This document shows, piece by piece, positions 55,161-64,000 of a DNA stretch of 64,000 bases. Each line of letters begins with the position of its first letter. Within the stretch, counting starts at the first letter, position 1. Position numbers and translations under genes: made by a program. The notes beneath the pieces were generated by a model. That model made no database searches. It saw nothing but the letters and a program-made list of their open reading frames with translations, and was not told where the DNA came from. Source of the stretch: Curtobacterium sp. VKM Ac-1393 (GTDB taxonomy: Bacteria; Actinomycetota; Actinomycetes; Actinomycetales; Microbacteriaceae); contig NZ_JADKRW010000004.1 of NCBI RefSeq assembly GCF_015350995.1, positions 1 to 64,000 of the forward strand, read 5' to 3'.

Positions 55161-55568
55161 ATGGCATACAACGTCGACAAGTCCGACGCCCAGTGGCGCG
55201 AGGAGCTCTCACCGGACCAGTACGCCGTCCTGCGTCAGGCGGGGACCGAACGACCGTGGACCGGTGAGCTCCTCGACGAGGAGCGTGCCGGCGTCTACAC
55301 CTGTGCGGCCTGCGGCGCGGAGCTGTTCAAGAGCGGCACGAAGTTCGACTCCAACTGCGGCTGGCCGTCGTTCTACGAGTCCGTGAACCCCGACGCCGTG
55401 CAGCTGATCGACGACAAGTCGCTCGGCATGGTGCGCACCGAGGTCCGTTGCGCGAACTGCGGCTCGCACCTGGGCCACGTGTTCCCCGACGGCTTCGGTA
55501 CCCCCACGGGCGACCGGTACTGCATGAACTCGATCTCGCTGAACTTCTCGGAGAAGCCGGCCGAGTGA
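55161..55568 (+). CDS. msrB: Peptide-methionine (R)-S-oxide reductase
   Basis: This 135-residue zinc-type MsrB has Cys pairs CAAC (about residues 47-50) and CANC (about 96-99), GWPSFYESV (about 66-74) and the catalytic Cys in RYCMNS (about 120-125). It reduces the R-form of methionine sulfoxide in oxidised proteins. The ATG follows CAGGAGG. It is monocistronic and ends 37 bases before tRNA-Thr. Confidence 0.96.
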   Translation: MAYNVDKSDAQWREELSPDQYAVLRQAGTERPWTGELLDEERAGVYTCAACGAELFKSGTKFDSNCGWPSFYESVNPDAVQLIDDKSLGMVRTEVRCANCGSHLGHVFPDGFGTPTGDRYCMNSISLNFSEKPAE

Positions 55569-55605
55569 GATCCCGACGCCCGCTTCGGTAAGATGAGCGG
55601 CGTCA

Positions 55606-55681
55606 GCCGGCATGGCGCAATTGGTAGCGCACCGTACTTGTAATACGGGGGTTGCGGGTTCAAGTCCCGCTGCCGGCCCCA
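55606..55681 (+). tRNA. tRNA-Thr (TGT anticodon)
   Basis: GCCGGCA pairs with TGCCGGC as the acceptor stem. The anticodon stem CCGTA/TACGG encloses loop CTTGTAA (anticodon TGT) and the T-loop is TTCAAGT. The 3' CCA is encoded (55679-55681). Confidence 0.95.
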
Positions 55682-55787
55682 TATACTGGATTCGCAGGCC
55701 GCGACCTCTTCGCCGCCCGCACCGCCTTCAGCCCCGCCGCGCGCGGGGCTGTCGTGCGTCTGGGGCGCGTCCACCACTCCGCCCTCG

Positions 55788-56522
55788 TCAGGGCCAGGCC
55801 CCCGCGCCGTACGCGCAGCGTTCGATGTCTGAGACGAGTGCGGCGAGAACCCGCGCCTGACGATGGTCGCGTTCGTCGACGGTCTGGGACCTCACCCAGA
55901 CGAACGCTACGAGATCAGCGATCTGCAGCATCCGCGAGTAGTGACTCGGCGCGAAGTGCACCGTGTCGAGAAGCCGTTCGAGCCGGGTCTGCATGTACGT
56001 TCCCGGCGTCCCGTAGGCCTGGTACACCGCGAAGCGCTCACGATGGCGGTCCCGATCCGACCGTTCGTCGGCGATGACCAGGGCGTGCATCTCCAGGTCG
56101 CCCGCTCTCCTGTCCACCCGCTGCAGCAGGTGCTGGAACGCAACCTGCTCCGGAGCATGCCGATCACGGAAACCACGCGCGTCCTGGTAGCGACGGAGTT
56201 GCTCCGGCCGAGCGCCGCGGAGCAACACCGTCGCGCCGGAAGCAACCACGGCTTCGACGACGTCGAGGAACACCTTCACGCGCACGCGCGGCGGCACCCC
56301 GCTCCACTCCCCCTTCCCGTGGAAGATCGGATGGGCATGGAGCTCCGTCTGCGCTTCGACGCCGTACTCCTGGAGCGCGGCGACGATCTCGTGCATGCGC
56401 TGTGTGAGCCAGCGGGTCTGCGCTGCATCCGCCATCACTGCACCGAACCCGTAGAGGTCTGGCTTGAAGGATTCGTCGACGAAACAGAGCAGCACGCTGG
56501 AATACTGCCGTACAGGATGCAC
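55788..56522 (-). CDS. DUF3800-family protein
   Basis: This 244-residue protein has the DUF3800 pattern: an N-terminal acidic strand LLCFVDESF (about residues 11-19), a central LVIADERSD (about 147-155) and a C-terminal LQIADLVAFVWVRS (about 197-210). These Asp/Glu positions suggest an RNase H-like or other metal-dependent nuclease fold. DUF3800 genes are often found in mobile or defence contexts. Here the gene points toward the 3' end of tRNA-Thr, 107 bases away. Function unknown. Confidence 0.8.
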   Translation of the reverse strand: MHPVRQYSSVLLCFVDESFKPDLYGFGAVMADAAQTRWLTQRMHEIVAALQEYGVEAQTELHAHPIFHGKGEWSGVPPRVRVKVFLDVVEAVVASGATVLLRGARPEQLRRYQDARGFRDRHAPEQVAFQHLLQRVDRRAGDLEMHALVIADERSDRDRHRERFAVYQAYGTPGTYMQTRLERLLDTVHFAPSHYSRMLQIADLVAFVWVRSQTVDERDHRQARVLAALVSDIERCAYGAGAWP

Positions 56523-56555
56523 CGGAGGGATCGCGACGCTCTGTCGACCACGAAG

Positions 56556-56589
56556 CGATGCCCCGGGTGATCACTCACCCGGGGCATCG
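56556..56589. terminator. Perfect hairpin upstream of DUF3800
   Basis: CGATGCCCCGGGTGA (56556-56570) pairs perfectly with 56575-56589 around a TCAC loop. It could end transcripts from the aldo/keto reductase at 56736. The remaining bases of this 213-base gap hold no gene that I can see. Confidence 0.6.
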
Positions 56590-56735
56590 GCGCATCGTGA
56601 ACACGGATCAGGGAGTGTTCCGGGCGCTGGACGCGGTAACCAGCCGGTCGTGCGACGAGGATGACACCTCACCCAACCGTGCGTCCACACGGGGACGCCA
56701 CATCAGCGCGAATCCGCACGAACGTGCACGGATCC

Positions 56736-57767
56736 TCAGCGTCCGCCGGTGATCTTGCGCACGCGCTGAGCGACACCTGCCGTGCCGTACGGGTAGTCGT
56801 CGATGCGCGGAGCGCTGGCGTCGGTGAGCTGCGTGAGCTCCGCGTCGGTCAGCACGAGGTCCGCCGCACCGAGGTTGTCCTCGAGCTGGGACACCGTCCG
56901 GGCGCCGAGGATGACGCTCGTGACAGCCGGTCGGGCGAGCAGCCAGGCGAGGGCGACCTGCGAGCGCGAGGCGTCGTGCGCCTCGGCGACCGCGGACACC
57001 GCGTCGAGGACGGCCCAGGTGCGCTCGTCACCGTTCCGCGCCTCCCACGCCTCCATCCCACGCGACGGGTTCTCGCCGAGACGGGTGGAGCCGCTGGGTG
57101 CTTCGTCTCGCTGGTACTTGCCGGACAACCAGCCGCCGGCCAGGGGCGACCAGGGCAGCAGGCCGATCCCCGCGTCGAGGCTGGCGGGGACGATCTCGTG
57201 CTCGATGTCGCGGACGAGCAGGTTGTACTGCGGCTGCAGCGTGACCGGCGGCGCCCAACCGTGCGCCTTGGCCTCGTACACGGCCTTGGTGATCTGGTGG
57301 CCGAGGTAGTTCGAGAAGCCGTACGAACCGATCTTGCCCGCGGAGACCGCATCGTCGAGGAACCGGAGTGTCTCCTCGATCGGCGTCAGGGCGTCCCACG
57401 CGTGCATCTGGTACAGGTCGATGTGGTCGACCCCGAGGCGCTCGAGCGAGGCGTCGAGGGCGACCCGGAGGTGCCGGCGCGACAGGCCGACGTCGTTCGG
57501 ACCGTCGCCCTGCGGGAAGCGGCCCTTCGTGGCGAGGACGACCTGCTGCGCCTCGGTGGGGTGTGCCGCGAGCCAGCGACCGATGATCCGCTCGGACTCG
57601 TTGCCCGAGTAGACGTCGGCCGTGTCGATCAGGGTGCCGCCGGCGGCGACGAACGTGTCGATGATGGTGTGGGAGGTGGGTTCGTCGGCTTCGCTGCCGA
57701 ACGTCATGGTGCCGAGGGTCAGCGTCGACACCGATGTCCCGCTGTTGCCGAGGAGTCTGTAGTCCAT
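56736..57767 (-). CDS. Aldo/keto reductase
   Basis: This 343-residue AKR has LGTMTFGSEADE (about residues 18-29), IDTADVYSGNESERIIG (about 46-62, catalytic Asp/Tyr), ATKGRF (about 78-83) and HIDLYQMHAWD (about 111-121, His). It resembles the Tas/YajO-like potassium-channel-beta group that reduces small aldehydes or ketones with NADPH. The start at 57767 is supported by a TACCGT box seven bases upstream. Not part of an evident operon. Confidence 0.9.
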   Translation of the reverse strand: MDYRLLGNSGTSVSTLTLGTMTFGSEADEPTSHTIIDTFVAAGGTLIDTADVYSGNESERIIGRWLAAHPTEAQQVVLATKGRFPQGDGPNDVGLSRRHLRVALDASLERLGVDHIDLYQMHAWDALTPIEETLRFLDDAVSAGKIGSYGFSNYLGHQITKAVYEAKAHGWAPPVTLQPQYNLLVRDIEHEIVPASLDAGIGLLPWSPLAGGWLSGKYQRDEAPSGSTRLGENPSRGMEAWEARNGDERTWAVLDAVSAVAEAHDASRSQVALAWLLARPAVTSVILGARTVSQLEDNLGAADLVLTDAELTQLTDASAPRIDDYPYGTAGVAQRVRKITGGR

Positions 57768-57774
57768 GGCCGGG

Positions 57775-57780
57775 ACGGTA
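57775..57780 (-). promoter_or_regulatory. -10 box of the aldo/keto reductase (leaderless)
   Basis: On the minus strand TACCGT ends seven bases before the ATG at 57767. Confidence 0.45.
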
Positions 57781-57820
57781 CGCGCGCCGACCCGGGACAA
57801 CGAGGACCTGGCAGTACCCG

Positions 57821-58621
57821 TCAGCGTGGGGCGGACAGTCTTCCGCCCTGCAGGAACGCCAGCGCCGCCTCGCGGAACGCCCGCGACGTCGGGGCGTTGA
57901 AGTGGTTCCGCCCCGGGATCTCGAAGAACGACGCGTCCGGAGCCGCCTGCGCCAACCGCACGGCGCTGTCGCGGATGCCGTCTTCGCTGCCAGCGGCCAT
58001 CAGGATCGGCTGCGCGGGGGCGTTGTCCGGCGTCGGCTCGATGCTGTTCCGCATTCCCTCGACCATCGCCACGAGCGCCGCGAGGTCGTTCCCCTCGACG
58101 TTCCCCGCCATGGTCAGGTAGCCGTTCGTCACCCGGTCCTCGATCGGCGTGCCGTCCGCCAGGTACGCCTTCGCCTGGTCGACCCGCACGCGGCGCATCG
58201 GGTCGGCGTCGGGGATCCCGCCGAACACGGCACGGGTGATGCGGTCCGGCAGCCGTTCGGCGGTGTGCCAGCCGACGCGGGCGCCGAGGGAGTACCCGAG
58301 GAACGCGACCTCGTCGAGCAGGTAGGTGTCGATGACGGTGGTGACGTCGGCGACGAGCAGGTCCATCGAGTACGCACCGGGGTCGCGCGGCTTCGCGCTC
58401 GCGCCGTGCCCGCGCTGGTCGAACGCCAGCACCCGGTACCCGGCGCGGACGAGGTCGCGGGTCCAGCCGGAGGCGTGCCAGTTCAGCACCGCACCGGAGG
58501 CGAACCCGTGCACCGCGACGACCGCGGGGGCGTCGGGGTCGCCGAAGTCGTAGGTCGCGAGGCGCAGGCCGTCGGGCGACATCACGATGCGGGGACGGGG
58601 CGCTTCGGGGACGAGTGACAT
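57821..58621 (-). CDS. Alpha/beta hydrolase
   Basis: This 266-residue protein has the oxyanion segment AVHGFASGAVLNW (about residues 37-49), AFDQRGHGASAKP (about 66-78), nucleophile elbow LGYSLGARV (Ser about 109) and a C-terminal IPGRNHFNAP (His about 240). A typical soluble hydrolase of the proline-iminopeptidase/haloalkane-dehalogenase-like superfamily with unknown substrate. It is preceded by GGAGGGG and is divergent from nnrE. Confidence 0.88.
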   Translation of the reverse strand: MSLVPEAPRPRIVMSPDGLRLATYDFGDPDAPAVVAVHGFASGAVLNWHASGWTRDLVRAGYRVLAFDQRGHGASAKPRDPGAYSMDLLVADVTTVIDTYLLDEVAFLGYSLGARVGWHTAERLPDRITRAVFGGIPDADPMRRVRVDQAKAYLADGTPIEDRVTNGYLTMAGNVEGNDLAALVAMVEGMRNSIEPTPDNAPAQPILMAAGSEDGIRDSAVRLAQAAPDASFFEIPGRNHFNAPTSRAFREAALAFLQGGRLSAPR

Positions 58622-58655
58622 GTCCCCTCCAGGCTACCGGGGCACTGTGGTCGTC

Positions 58656-59354
58656 ATGGACGGCTACGGCGGTGACCAGATCCGGGCGGCGGAGCGGCCG
58701 CACCTCGACGCGGGTGAGCCCCTCATGCAGCGCGCGGCCGACGGGCTGGCTCGCATCGTCGGCGACCTGCTGGACGACCCGGCCGTCCGGCCGGGTGACG
58801 GACCGGGGTCCGTCCTCCTGCTGGTGGGCAGTGGCGACAACGGTGGTGACGCCCTGTTCGCGGGTGCGCGGCTGGCGGCGGCCGGGAGGCACGTGGCGAT
58901 CCTGCGCGTCGGCTCACGTGTCCACGAGGCGGGCCTGGCAGCGGCGCTGGAAGGCGGGGCGCGCCTGCTGGACGACGCTGCCGGCCCCGAGGCGGTCGTG
59001 ACGGACGCTGCGCTCGATGCCGACCTGGTGCTGGACGCGATCCTCGGGATCGGGGTGCGGGGGCCTGCGGCCCTCCGCTCCCCCGCCCGCGAGGTCGTCG
59101 ACGCGATCCGCGAACTCGCCCGCGACCAACGCGCGCCGTTCGTCGTCGCCGTCGACGTGCCGAGCGGCATCGACGTCGACACCGGCGGCATCGCCGACGA
59201 GCACGTCCTGCACGCCGACGTCACGGTGACGTTCGGCGGGGTGAAGGCCGGATTGCTGATGGGTCCGGCCGCCACCCTCGCCGGGCGGATCGAACTGGTG
59301 GACGTCGGGATCGGCGCGGACCTGGCGACCGTGGAGCCGCTGGTCCGCACCTGA
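58656..59354 (+). CDS. nnrE: NAD(P)H-hydrate epimerase (YjeF N-terminal domain)
   Basis: This 232-residue single-domain protein has an N-terminal GYGGDQIRAAERPHL, GEPLMQRAADGLA, the Rossmann VGSGDNGGDALFAGARL (about residues 49-65) and DVPSGIDVDTGGI (about 168-180). It epimerises damaged R-form NAD(P)H hydrate so that the dehydratase can repair it. The dehydratase half (NnrD) is not fused and not adjacent. The start is the ATG at 58656; the frame is open further upstream. Confidence 0.88.
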   Translation: MDGYGGDQIRAAERPHLDAGEPLMQRAADGLARIVGDLLDDPAVRPGDGPGSVLLLVGSGDNGGDALFAGARLAAAGRHVAILRVGSRVHEAGLAAALEGGARLLDDAAGPEAVVTDAALDADLVLDAILGIGVRGPAALRSPAREVVDAIRELARDQRAPFVVAVDVPSGIDVDTGGIADEHVLHADVTVTFGGVKAGLLMGPAATLAGRIELVDVGIGADLATVEPLVRT

Positions 59355-59381
59355 CCCCGATCCGGTCAGCGCAGCCGTCCC

Positions 59382-60524
59382 TCAGCGGTGCTGGTACAGG
59401 ACCGGCTCCGGCAGGCCGTGCTCGGCACGGATGCTGCGTGCGATGCCCTCGACGGCGATGAGGGCGTCCACCACGAGCTCCGGCGTGACCGGGAACGGCA
59501 TGTTGTGGATGGTCTCGCCCTCGACCGTCGCGGCCTCGGCGACGGCGCGGAGTTCCGTCGTGTCGTCGACGGTCAGCCCGATCTCGGTCAGGGTGTTCGG
59601 CAGGCCGACCTTCGTGGTGAAGACGACGAAGTCCTCGATCTCCTCGGCCGGGGCCCCCTCGAGCACGAGCTGCGCGATCGTGCCGATGTTGACCTTCTGA
59701 CCGTGCGCCAGGCCGTGCGCCTGCGGGGCCGCGGTCAGTCCGTTGTGGATGGCGTGCGCGGCCGCGAGCCCGCCGGACTCGAAGCCGAGGCCCGACAGCA
59801 GGGTGTTCGCCTCGACGACCTTCTCGAGCGCGGGCGTGACCACCTTGGCCTTCACGGCCTCGATGGCCTGCAGGGCGTTCTCGTGCAGCAGCTTCCAGGA
59901 CAGCTCGGCGAGCGCGACGCCGGTCTCGGTCTGCAGCCCGCCGGCCATGGTGTCGGCGTTCGCACGCTTGGCGGCACGGGCCTCGACCCAGGTGGCCAGG
60001 GCGTCGCCGATGCCCGCGACCAGGAACTGGACGGGCGCGTTCGCGACGAGCTTCGTGTCGATGAGGACGAGGTCGGGGTTGTGCGGGAAGAACCGGTACT
60101 CGATGAACTCTCCTTCTTCGGAGTAGATCACCGCGAGCGCCGAGGTCGGGGCGTCGGTGCTCGCCGCCGTCGGGACGCTCGCCCAGCGGATGCCGGCGAG
60201 GTGCCCGGAGGCCTTCGCGGCGTCGATCGCCGAACCGCCGCCGAGCCCGACGATGACGTCCGCCTCGGTCGACCGGATCTGCTCGACGAGGTCGTCGACC
60301 GCCTTCGGGGTGGCGAACCGGCCGAACCCGACCCGCTCGACCCGCAGGTCGGCTGCTTCGAAGCTCGCCGTGACCGCCGCTTCGACGATGCCCCACACGA
60401 CGTCGTCGGCGACGATCAGGGGACGCTTGCCGATGGGGGCGACGAACTCGCCGACGCGGGTGATCGCGTCCTTGCCCTGCACGTAGCGGGCGGGGCTCAT
60501 CACGGTGCTGATGGGAGTGGCCAT
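59382..60524 (-). CDS. gldA: Glycerol dehydrogenase
   Basis: This 380-residue protein belongs to the group III (zinc) alcohol dehydrogenase family. It has GLGGGSAIDAAKA (about residues 94-106), APTSALAVIYSEEGEF region (about 124-139) and zinc ligands in GIGDALATW (Asp about 171), HAIHNGL (His about 252) and AHGLAHGQKV (His about 269). It oxidises glycerol to dihydroxyacetone with NAD. It is a single gene with no dihydroxyacetone kinase beside it. Confidence 0.92.
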   Translation of the reverse strand: MATPISTVMSPARYVQGKDAITRVGEFVAPIGKRPLIVADDVVWGIVEAAVTASFEAADLRVERVGFGRFATPKAVDDLVEQIRSTEADVIVGLGGGSAIDAAKASGHLAGIRWASVPTAASTDAPTSALAVIYSEEGEFIEYRFFPHNPDLVLIDTKLVANAPVQFLVAGIGDALATWVEARAAKRANADTMAGGLQTETGVALAELSWKLLHENALQAIEAVKAKVVTPALEKVVEANTLLSGLGFESGGLAAAHAIHNGLTAAPQAHGLAHGQKVNIGTIAQLVLEGAPAEEIEDFVVFTTKVGLPNTLTEIGLTVDDTTELRAVAEAATVEGETIHNMPFPVTPELVVDALIAVEGIARSIRAEHGLPEPVLYQHR

Positions 60525-60622
60525 GGTGTGGTTCCTTCCGGTTGGACGACACGTGTCGGGGTCGCCGACGATCCCGACGGTACGCCCGGGGCATGCGTGC
60601 GGCGTGCGAGTCCGGTGAGCCG

Positions 60623-60628
60623 TACATT
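60623..60628 (+). promoter_or_regulatory. -10 box of the metallopeptidase gene (leaderless)
   Basis: TACATT ends six bases before the ATG at 60635. Confidence 0.45.
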
Positions 60629-60634
60629 CGGGGC

Positions 60635-61525
60635 ATGACGTTCAACGACGATTCGCAGCTCAAGGGCGGCCGGGTGAAGCGCCGGGGTCGGACAGCCGCG
60701 GTCGGCGGCGGAGCGGTCGGCGTCACGGCCATCATCGTGTTCCTGGTCGCGCAGTTCACCGGTTTCGATCTCAGTGGGCTGGTCGGCGACGGGGGCACGA
60801 CGCAGATCCAACAACAGGGGGAAACCGTAGACGCCGCACCGGAGTGCCGCACCGGCCGTGACGCCAACCTGAAGGTCGAATGCCGGATGGAGGGCGCCGC
60901 GGAGTCCCTCGACGGCTACTGGACGGCCGAGGCACGGGCGCTGGGGATCGCGTACACGGCGCCGGACTTCTTCCTGTTCGACGGCTCGACCGACACGTCG
61001 TGCGGCCAGGCGTCGGCCGCCACCGGACCCTTCTACTGCCCGCCGGACCGCGCGGTCTACCTCGACACCGCGTTCTACGACGACCTGCAGTCGACGTACG
61101 GGTCGTCGGGCGGACCGCTCGCGCAGATGTACGTCGTCGCGCACGAGTGGGGCCACCACATCCAGCAGCTGCAGGGCGCGTTCGCCAGCACGGACCGCTC
61201 GGGCACCGGGGCGTCGTCCGGCAGTGTCCGCGTCGAGCTGCAGGCCGACTGCTACGCCGGCGCGTGGGTCGGCGACGCCGCGAACACCGAGGACGCGAAC
61301 GGCGAGACCTTCTTCGAGCCGATCAGCCGCTCCGAGATCGCCGACGCCCTGTCCGCCGCGAGTGCGGTGGGCGACGACAGCATCCAGGAGCGCTCGAGCG
61401 GCCGTGTCGACCCGGACTCGTTCACGCACGGGTCGAGCGAACAGCGCCAGAAGTGGTTCATCCGCGGCTACCAGCAGGGCGCGACGAGCTGCGACACGTT
61501 CAGCGTTCCGGGCTCGTCCCTGTAG
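60635..61525 (+). CDS. Neutral zinc metallopeptidase, YpfJ family
   Basis: This 296-residue membrane-anchored protein has a basic cytosolic N-terminus (about residues 1-22), one membrane helix (about 24-44) and an outer catalytic domain with HEWGHH (about 170-175, HExxH) and the third ligand in ELQADCYAGAW (about 199-209). The start lies six bases after a -10 box. YpfJ-family proteins are widespread putative peptidases with unknown targets. The gene is convergent with the DsbA-like gene. Confidence 0.92.
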   Translation: MTFNDDSQLKGGRVKRRGRTAAVGGGAVGVTAIIVFLVAQFTGFDLSGLVGDGGTTQIQQQGETVDAAPECRTGRDANLKVECRMEGAAESLDGYWTAEARALGIAYTAPDFFLFDGSTDTSCGQASAATGPFYCPPDRAVYLDTAFYDDLQSTYGSSGGPLAQMYVVAHEWGHHIQQLQGAFASTDRSGTGASSGSVRVELQADCYAGAWVGDAANTEDANGETFFEPISRSEIADALSAASAVGDDSIQERSSGRVDPDSFTHGSSEQRQKWFIRGYQQGATSCDTFSVPGSSL

Positions 61526-61549
61526 GCGACAGCGACGCTCAGCGGCGCA

Positions 61550-62464
61550 TCACCCCTTCGACGGCGTCGCGCTCGGGGTGGGCGTCGGCGTCGGGGTGGC
61601 CTCGGTGGCTCCGGCCGCCGTCACCACGAAGGTGCGGAAGTCGTCGTTCGTGATCGGCGAGGTCAGCTCGTACTGCTGCCCGTTCACGAGCACCAGCGGT
61701 GTGCCGGGGAACTCGGTGAGCGTCGACCCGGGGATGTCCCCGCCGGACACCGCGGTGGTCTGCTCGTCGACCCACTTGCTGTAGTCCTGGTCGGCGATGC
61801 AGCTCGTCACGGCGCGGCGGTCCTGCAGCCCCGAGACGCCCGTGACGACCTTGGTGAGCTGCGCGTCGGTGAGCCCCGGGGTGCCCTCTTCCGGCTGCTC
61901 GGCGTAGAGCGCCTTGTTCACCGCGTAGAACTGGTTCGGCGAGCGCTCGGCGACACAGGCGGCAGCGTTCGCGGCGCGGAGCGAGTACTTCGTCCCCTGC
62001 GACCGGTTCGACAGGATCGCGACGGGGTGGATGTCGACGGTGGCCGCCCCGGAGTCGACCAGGCTCTCGATGTAGTCGCCGTTGGCCTGCTCGAACTCGC
62101 CGCAGGTCGGGCAGAGGTAGTCGACGTACAGGGTGATGCGCACGGTGCCGGCACCTGCGGTGGCCGAGGCGCTCGGCGACGCACTGCTCGAGGCGGTCAC
62201 CGGCTTCAGACCCTGGCCGAGCGTGATGCCGCCCTGCGACATGGTCGACGGACCGGGGCCGGCGGGCTTCACGGAGTCGACGAGGACGAGCGTCACGATC
62301 GTGGCCGCGGCGAGGAGCACGACACCGATCCCGATCTGCAGTCCGAGCCGGGTTCCGCGCTGACGGCGCTTCTGCTGTGTCCTGTGGCGCTGCGCTCGCT
62401 GTCGGGCGGCTTCGCGGCGCTCGTTCCGCGCGGCGCGGGCGTCACCCTCGGGGCGGTTGGTCAT
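61550..62464 (-). CDS. DsbA-like thioredoxin-fold membrane protein
   Basis: This 304-residue protein has a charged cytosolic N-terminus (about residues 1-40, RNERREAARQRAQRHR), one membrane helix (about 42-63), a Ser/Ala-rich linker (about 88-103) and an outer thioredoxin_4 domain with the CPTC active site (about 118-121) and cis-Pro segment EFPGTPLVLVNG (about 256-267). A Thr-Pro repeat (about 285-298) closes the protein. It probably makes or shuffles disulfides in exported proteins. Confidence 0.9.
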   Translation of the reverse strand: MTNRPEGDARAARNERREAARQRAQRHRTQQKRRQRGTRLGLQIGIGVVLLAAATIVTLVLVDSVKPAGPGPSTMSQGGITLGQGLKPVTASSSASPSASATAGAGTVRITLYVDYLCPTCGEFEQANGDYIESLVDSGAATVDIHPVAILSNRSQGTKYSLRAANAAACVAERSPNQFYAVNKALYAEQPEEGTPGLTDAQLTKVVTGVSGLQDRRAVTSCIADQDYSKWVDEQTTAVSGGDIPGSTLTEFPGTPLVLVNGQQYELTSPITNDDFRTFVVTAAGATEATPTPTPTPSATPSKG

Positions 62465-62728
62465 CGGTGCGTCGTCCTCCTGATCGGCGTCCGCACGACC
62501 TACCCCCGCTCGGCGGACGGACCCGGCGATTGTAGTAGGCCGCTCTGGGAACCACCCAACCACGCTCTGGGAACGGCCCGGCCGGGTGGAAAACACTGGC
62601 GCAGCCGCGAGAACTCGTGTTGTATGAAGCTCGATGGTCGACGACGACCATCCGGGGCCCTCGCGGGCTGACCGCTTCACTCGGATCGTCCGGCACGTAC
62701 CTGCCGGTGAAGAAAGGACCGAACGCTC

Positions 62729-63829
<1,101 letters not shown>

Positions 63830-63843
63830 CCGAAGCGCACTCC

Positions 63844-63888
63844 CCGAGAGCCCGCGCCGCCTCACAAGGGCGGGTCGCGGGCTCTCGG
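63844..63888. terminator. Terminator after the UgpC-type ATPase
   Basis: CCGAGAGCCCGCG (63844-63856) pairs perfectly with CGCGGGCTCTCGG (63876-63888), 14 bases beyond the stop codon. Confidence 0.85.
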
Positions 63889-63917
63889 CTGTCCCCCACG
63901 ACACCGAAGGATCCACC

Positions 63918-64000
63918 GTGCCCGACTCGATGTCCATCACCGCAGCCACCGTCGACCCCGGCCTGCTCGACCTGCCGTGGGACCTGCCGCTCGCGGACTG
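63918..64000 (+). CDS. Start of a DUF4032-type protein (partial)
   Basis: GTG at 63918, preceded by AAGGA, opens a frame that runs off the window edge after 27 full codons. The visible residues (ITAATVDPGLLDLPWDLPL) resemble the N-terminus of DUF4032-domain proteins (lipopolysaccharide-kinase-like fold) of Microbacteriaceae, which I recognise only from this short segment. Confidence 0.5.
   Translation, partial: MPDSMSITAATVDPGLLDLPWDLPLAD

Overview
The window is about 70% G+C, with strongly G/C-biased third codon positions, frequent GTG starts and many start codons placed 6-8 bases after a TANNNT box (leaderless transcripts). It carries an IdeR/DtxR-family regulator, a DUF3027 protein, an XPB-type helicase pair, a stand-alone groEL under CIRCE boxes and a DUF4032 gene. 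Together these point to a high-GC actinobacterium, most likely a member of the Microbacteriaceae close to Curtobacterium. No plasmid, phage or CRISPR hallmark was seen, so it reads as chromosome with some accessory regions.

Layout. (1) 0.1-2.2 kb: a TetR regulator divergent from a DHA2 drug exporter. (2) 2.3-8.5 kb: a polar amino-acid type ABC importer followed upstream by three overlapping genes (an S-adenosylhomocysteine-hydrolase-like protein, a TRZ/ATZ-family amidohydrolase and a DUF985 cupin). This is the best candidate for an undescribed pathway. (3) 8.9-21.4 kb: a complete non-phosphorylating L-fucose locus in two convergent arms: lactonase, FAH hydrolase, SDR and a FadR-type regulator on the plus strand; fuconate dehydratase, sugar ABC importer, alpha-L-fucosidase, mutarotase and fucose dehydrogenase on the minus strand. 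An 11-bp palindrome, ACATCGGATGT or a one-base variant, lies in front of three of its transcription units. (4) 21.7-31.9 kb: a second drug exporter with its TetR, an APH-fold kinase, a hipBA module, nadE, a MarR/MATE pair and a CopC-like protein. (5) 32-40 kb: hydrolases, argG, tRNA-Arg(CCT) with tandem copies of its 3' end, a CPBP protease flanked by near-identical hairpins, an HNH endonuclease, an NlpC/P60 peptidase and a DtxR regulator. (6) 40-48.8 kb: serC, DUF3027, cold-shock-domain protein, XPB helicase pair and a two-component system. (7) 48.9-53 kb: an endonuclease-like gene between inverted repeats, groEL and cspA. (8) 53-64 kb: a coupled LytR_C/DUF3263/DUF2332/GNAT cluster, msrB, tRNA-Thr(TGT), DUF3800, oxidoreductases, nnrE, gldA, a zinc metallopeptidase, a DsbA-like protein, an orphan UgpC/MsmK-type ATPase and the first codons of a DUF4032 gene.

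How it works together. Fucosylated glycans would be cut by the GH29 enzyme. L-fucose would enter through the ABC importer, which has no ATPase of its own and may borrow the orphan ATPase at 62.7 kb. It would then be oxidised through fuconolactone, fuconate and two keto-deoxy intermediates to pyruvate and lactate. Intergenic regions carry several families of long perfect hairpins that recur across the window; some sit where terminators are expected and others do not.
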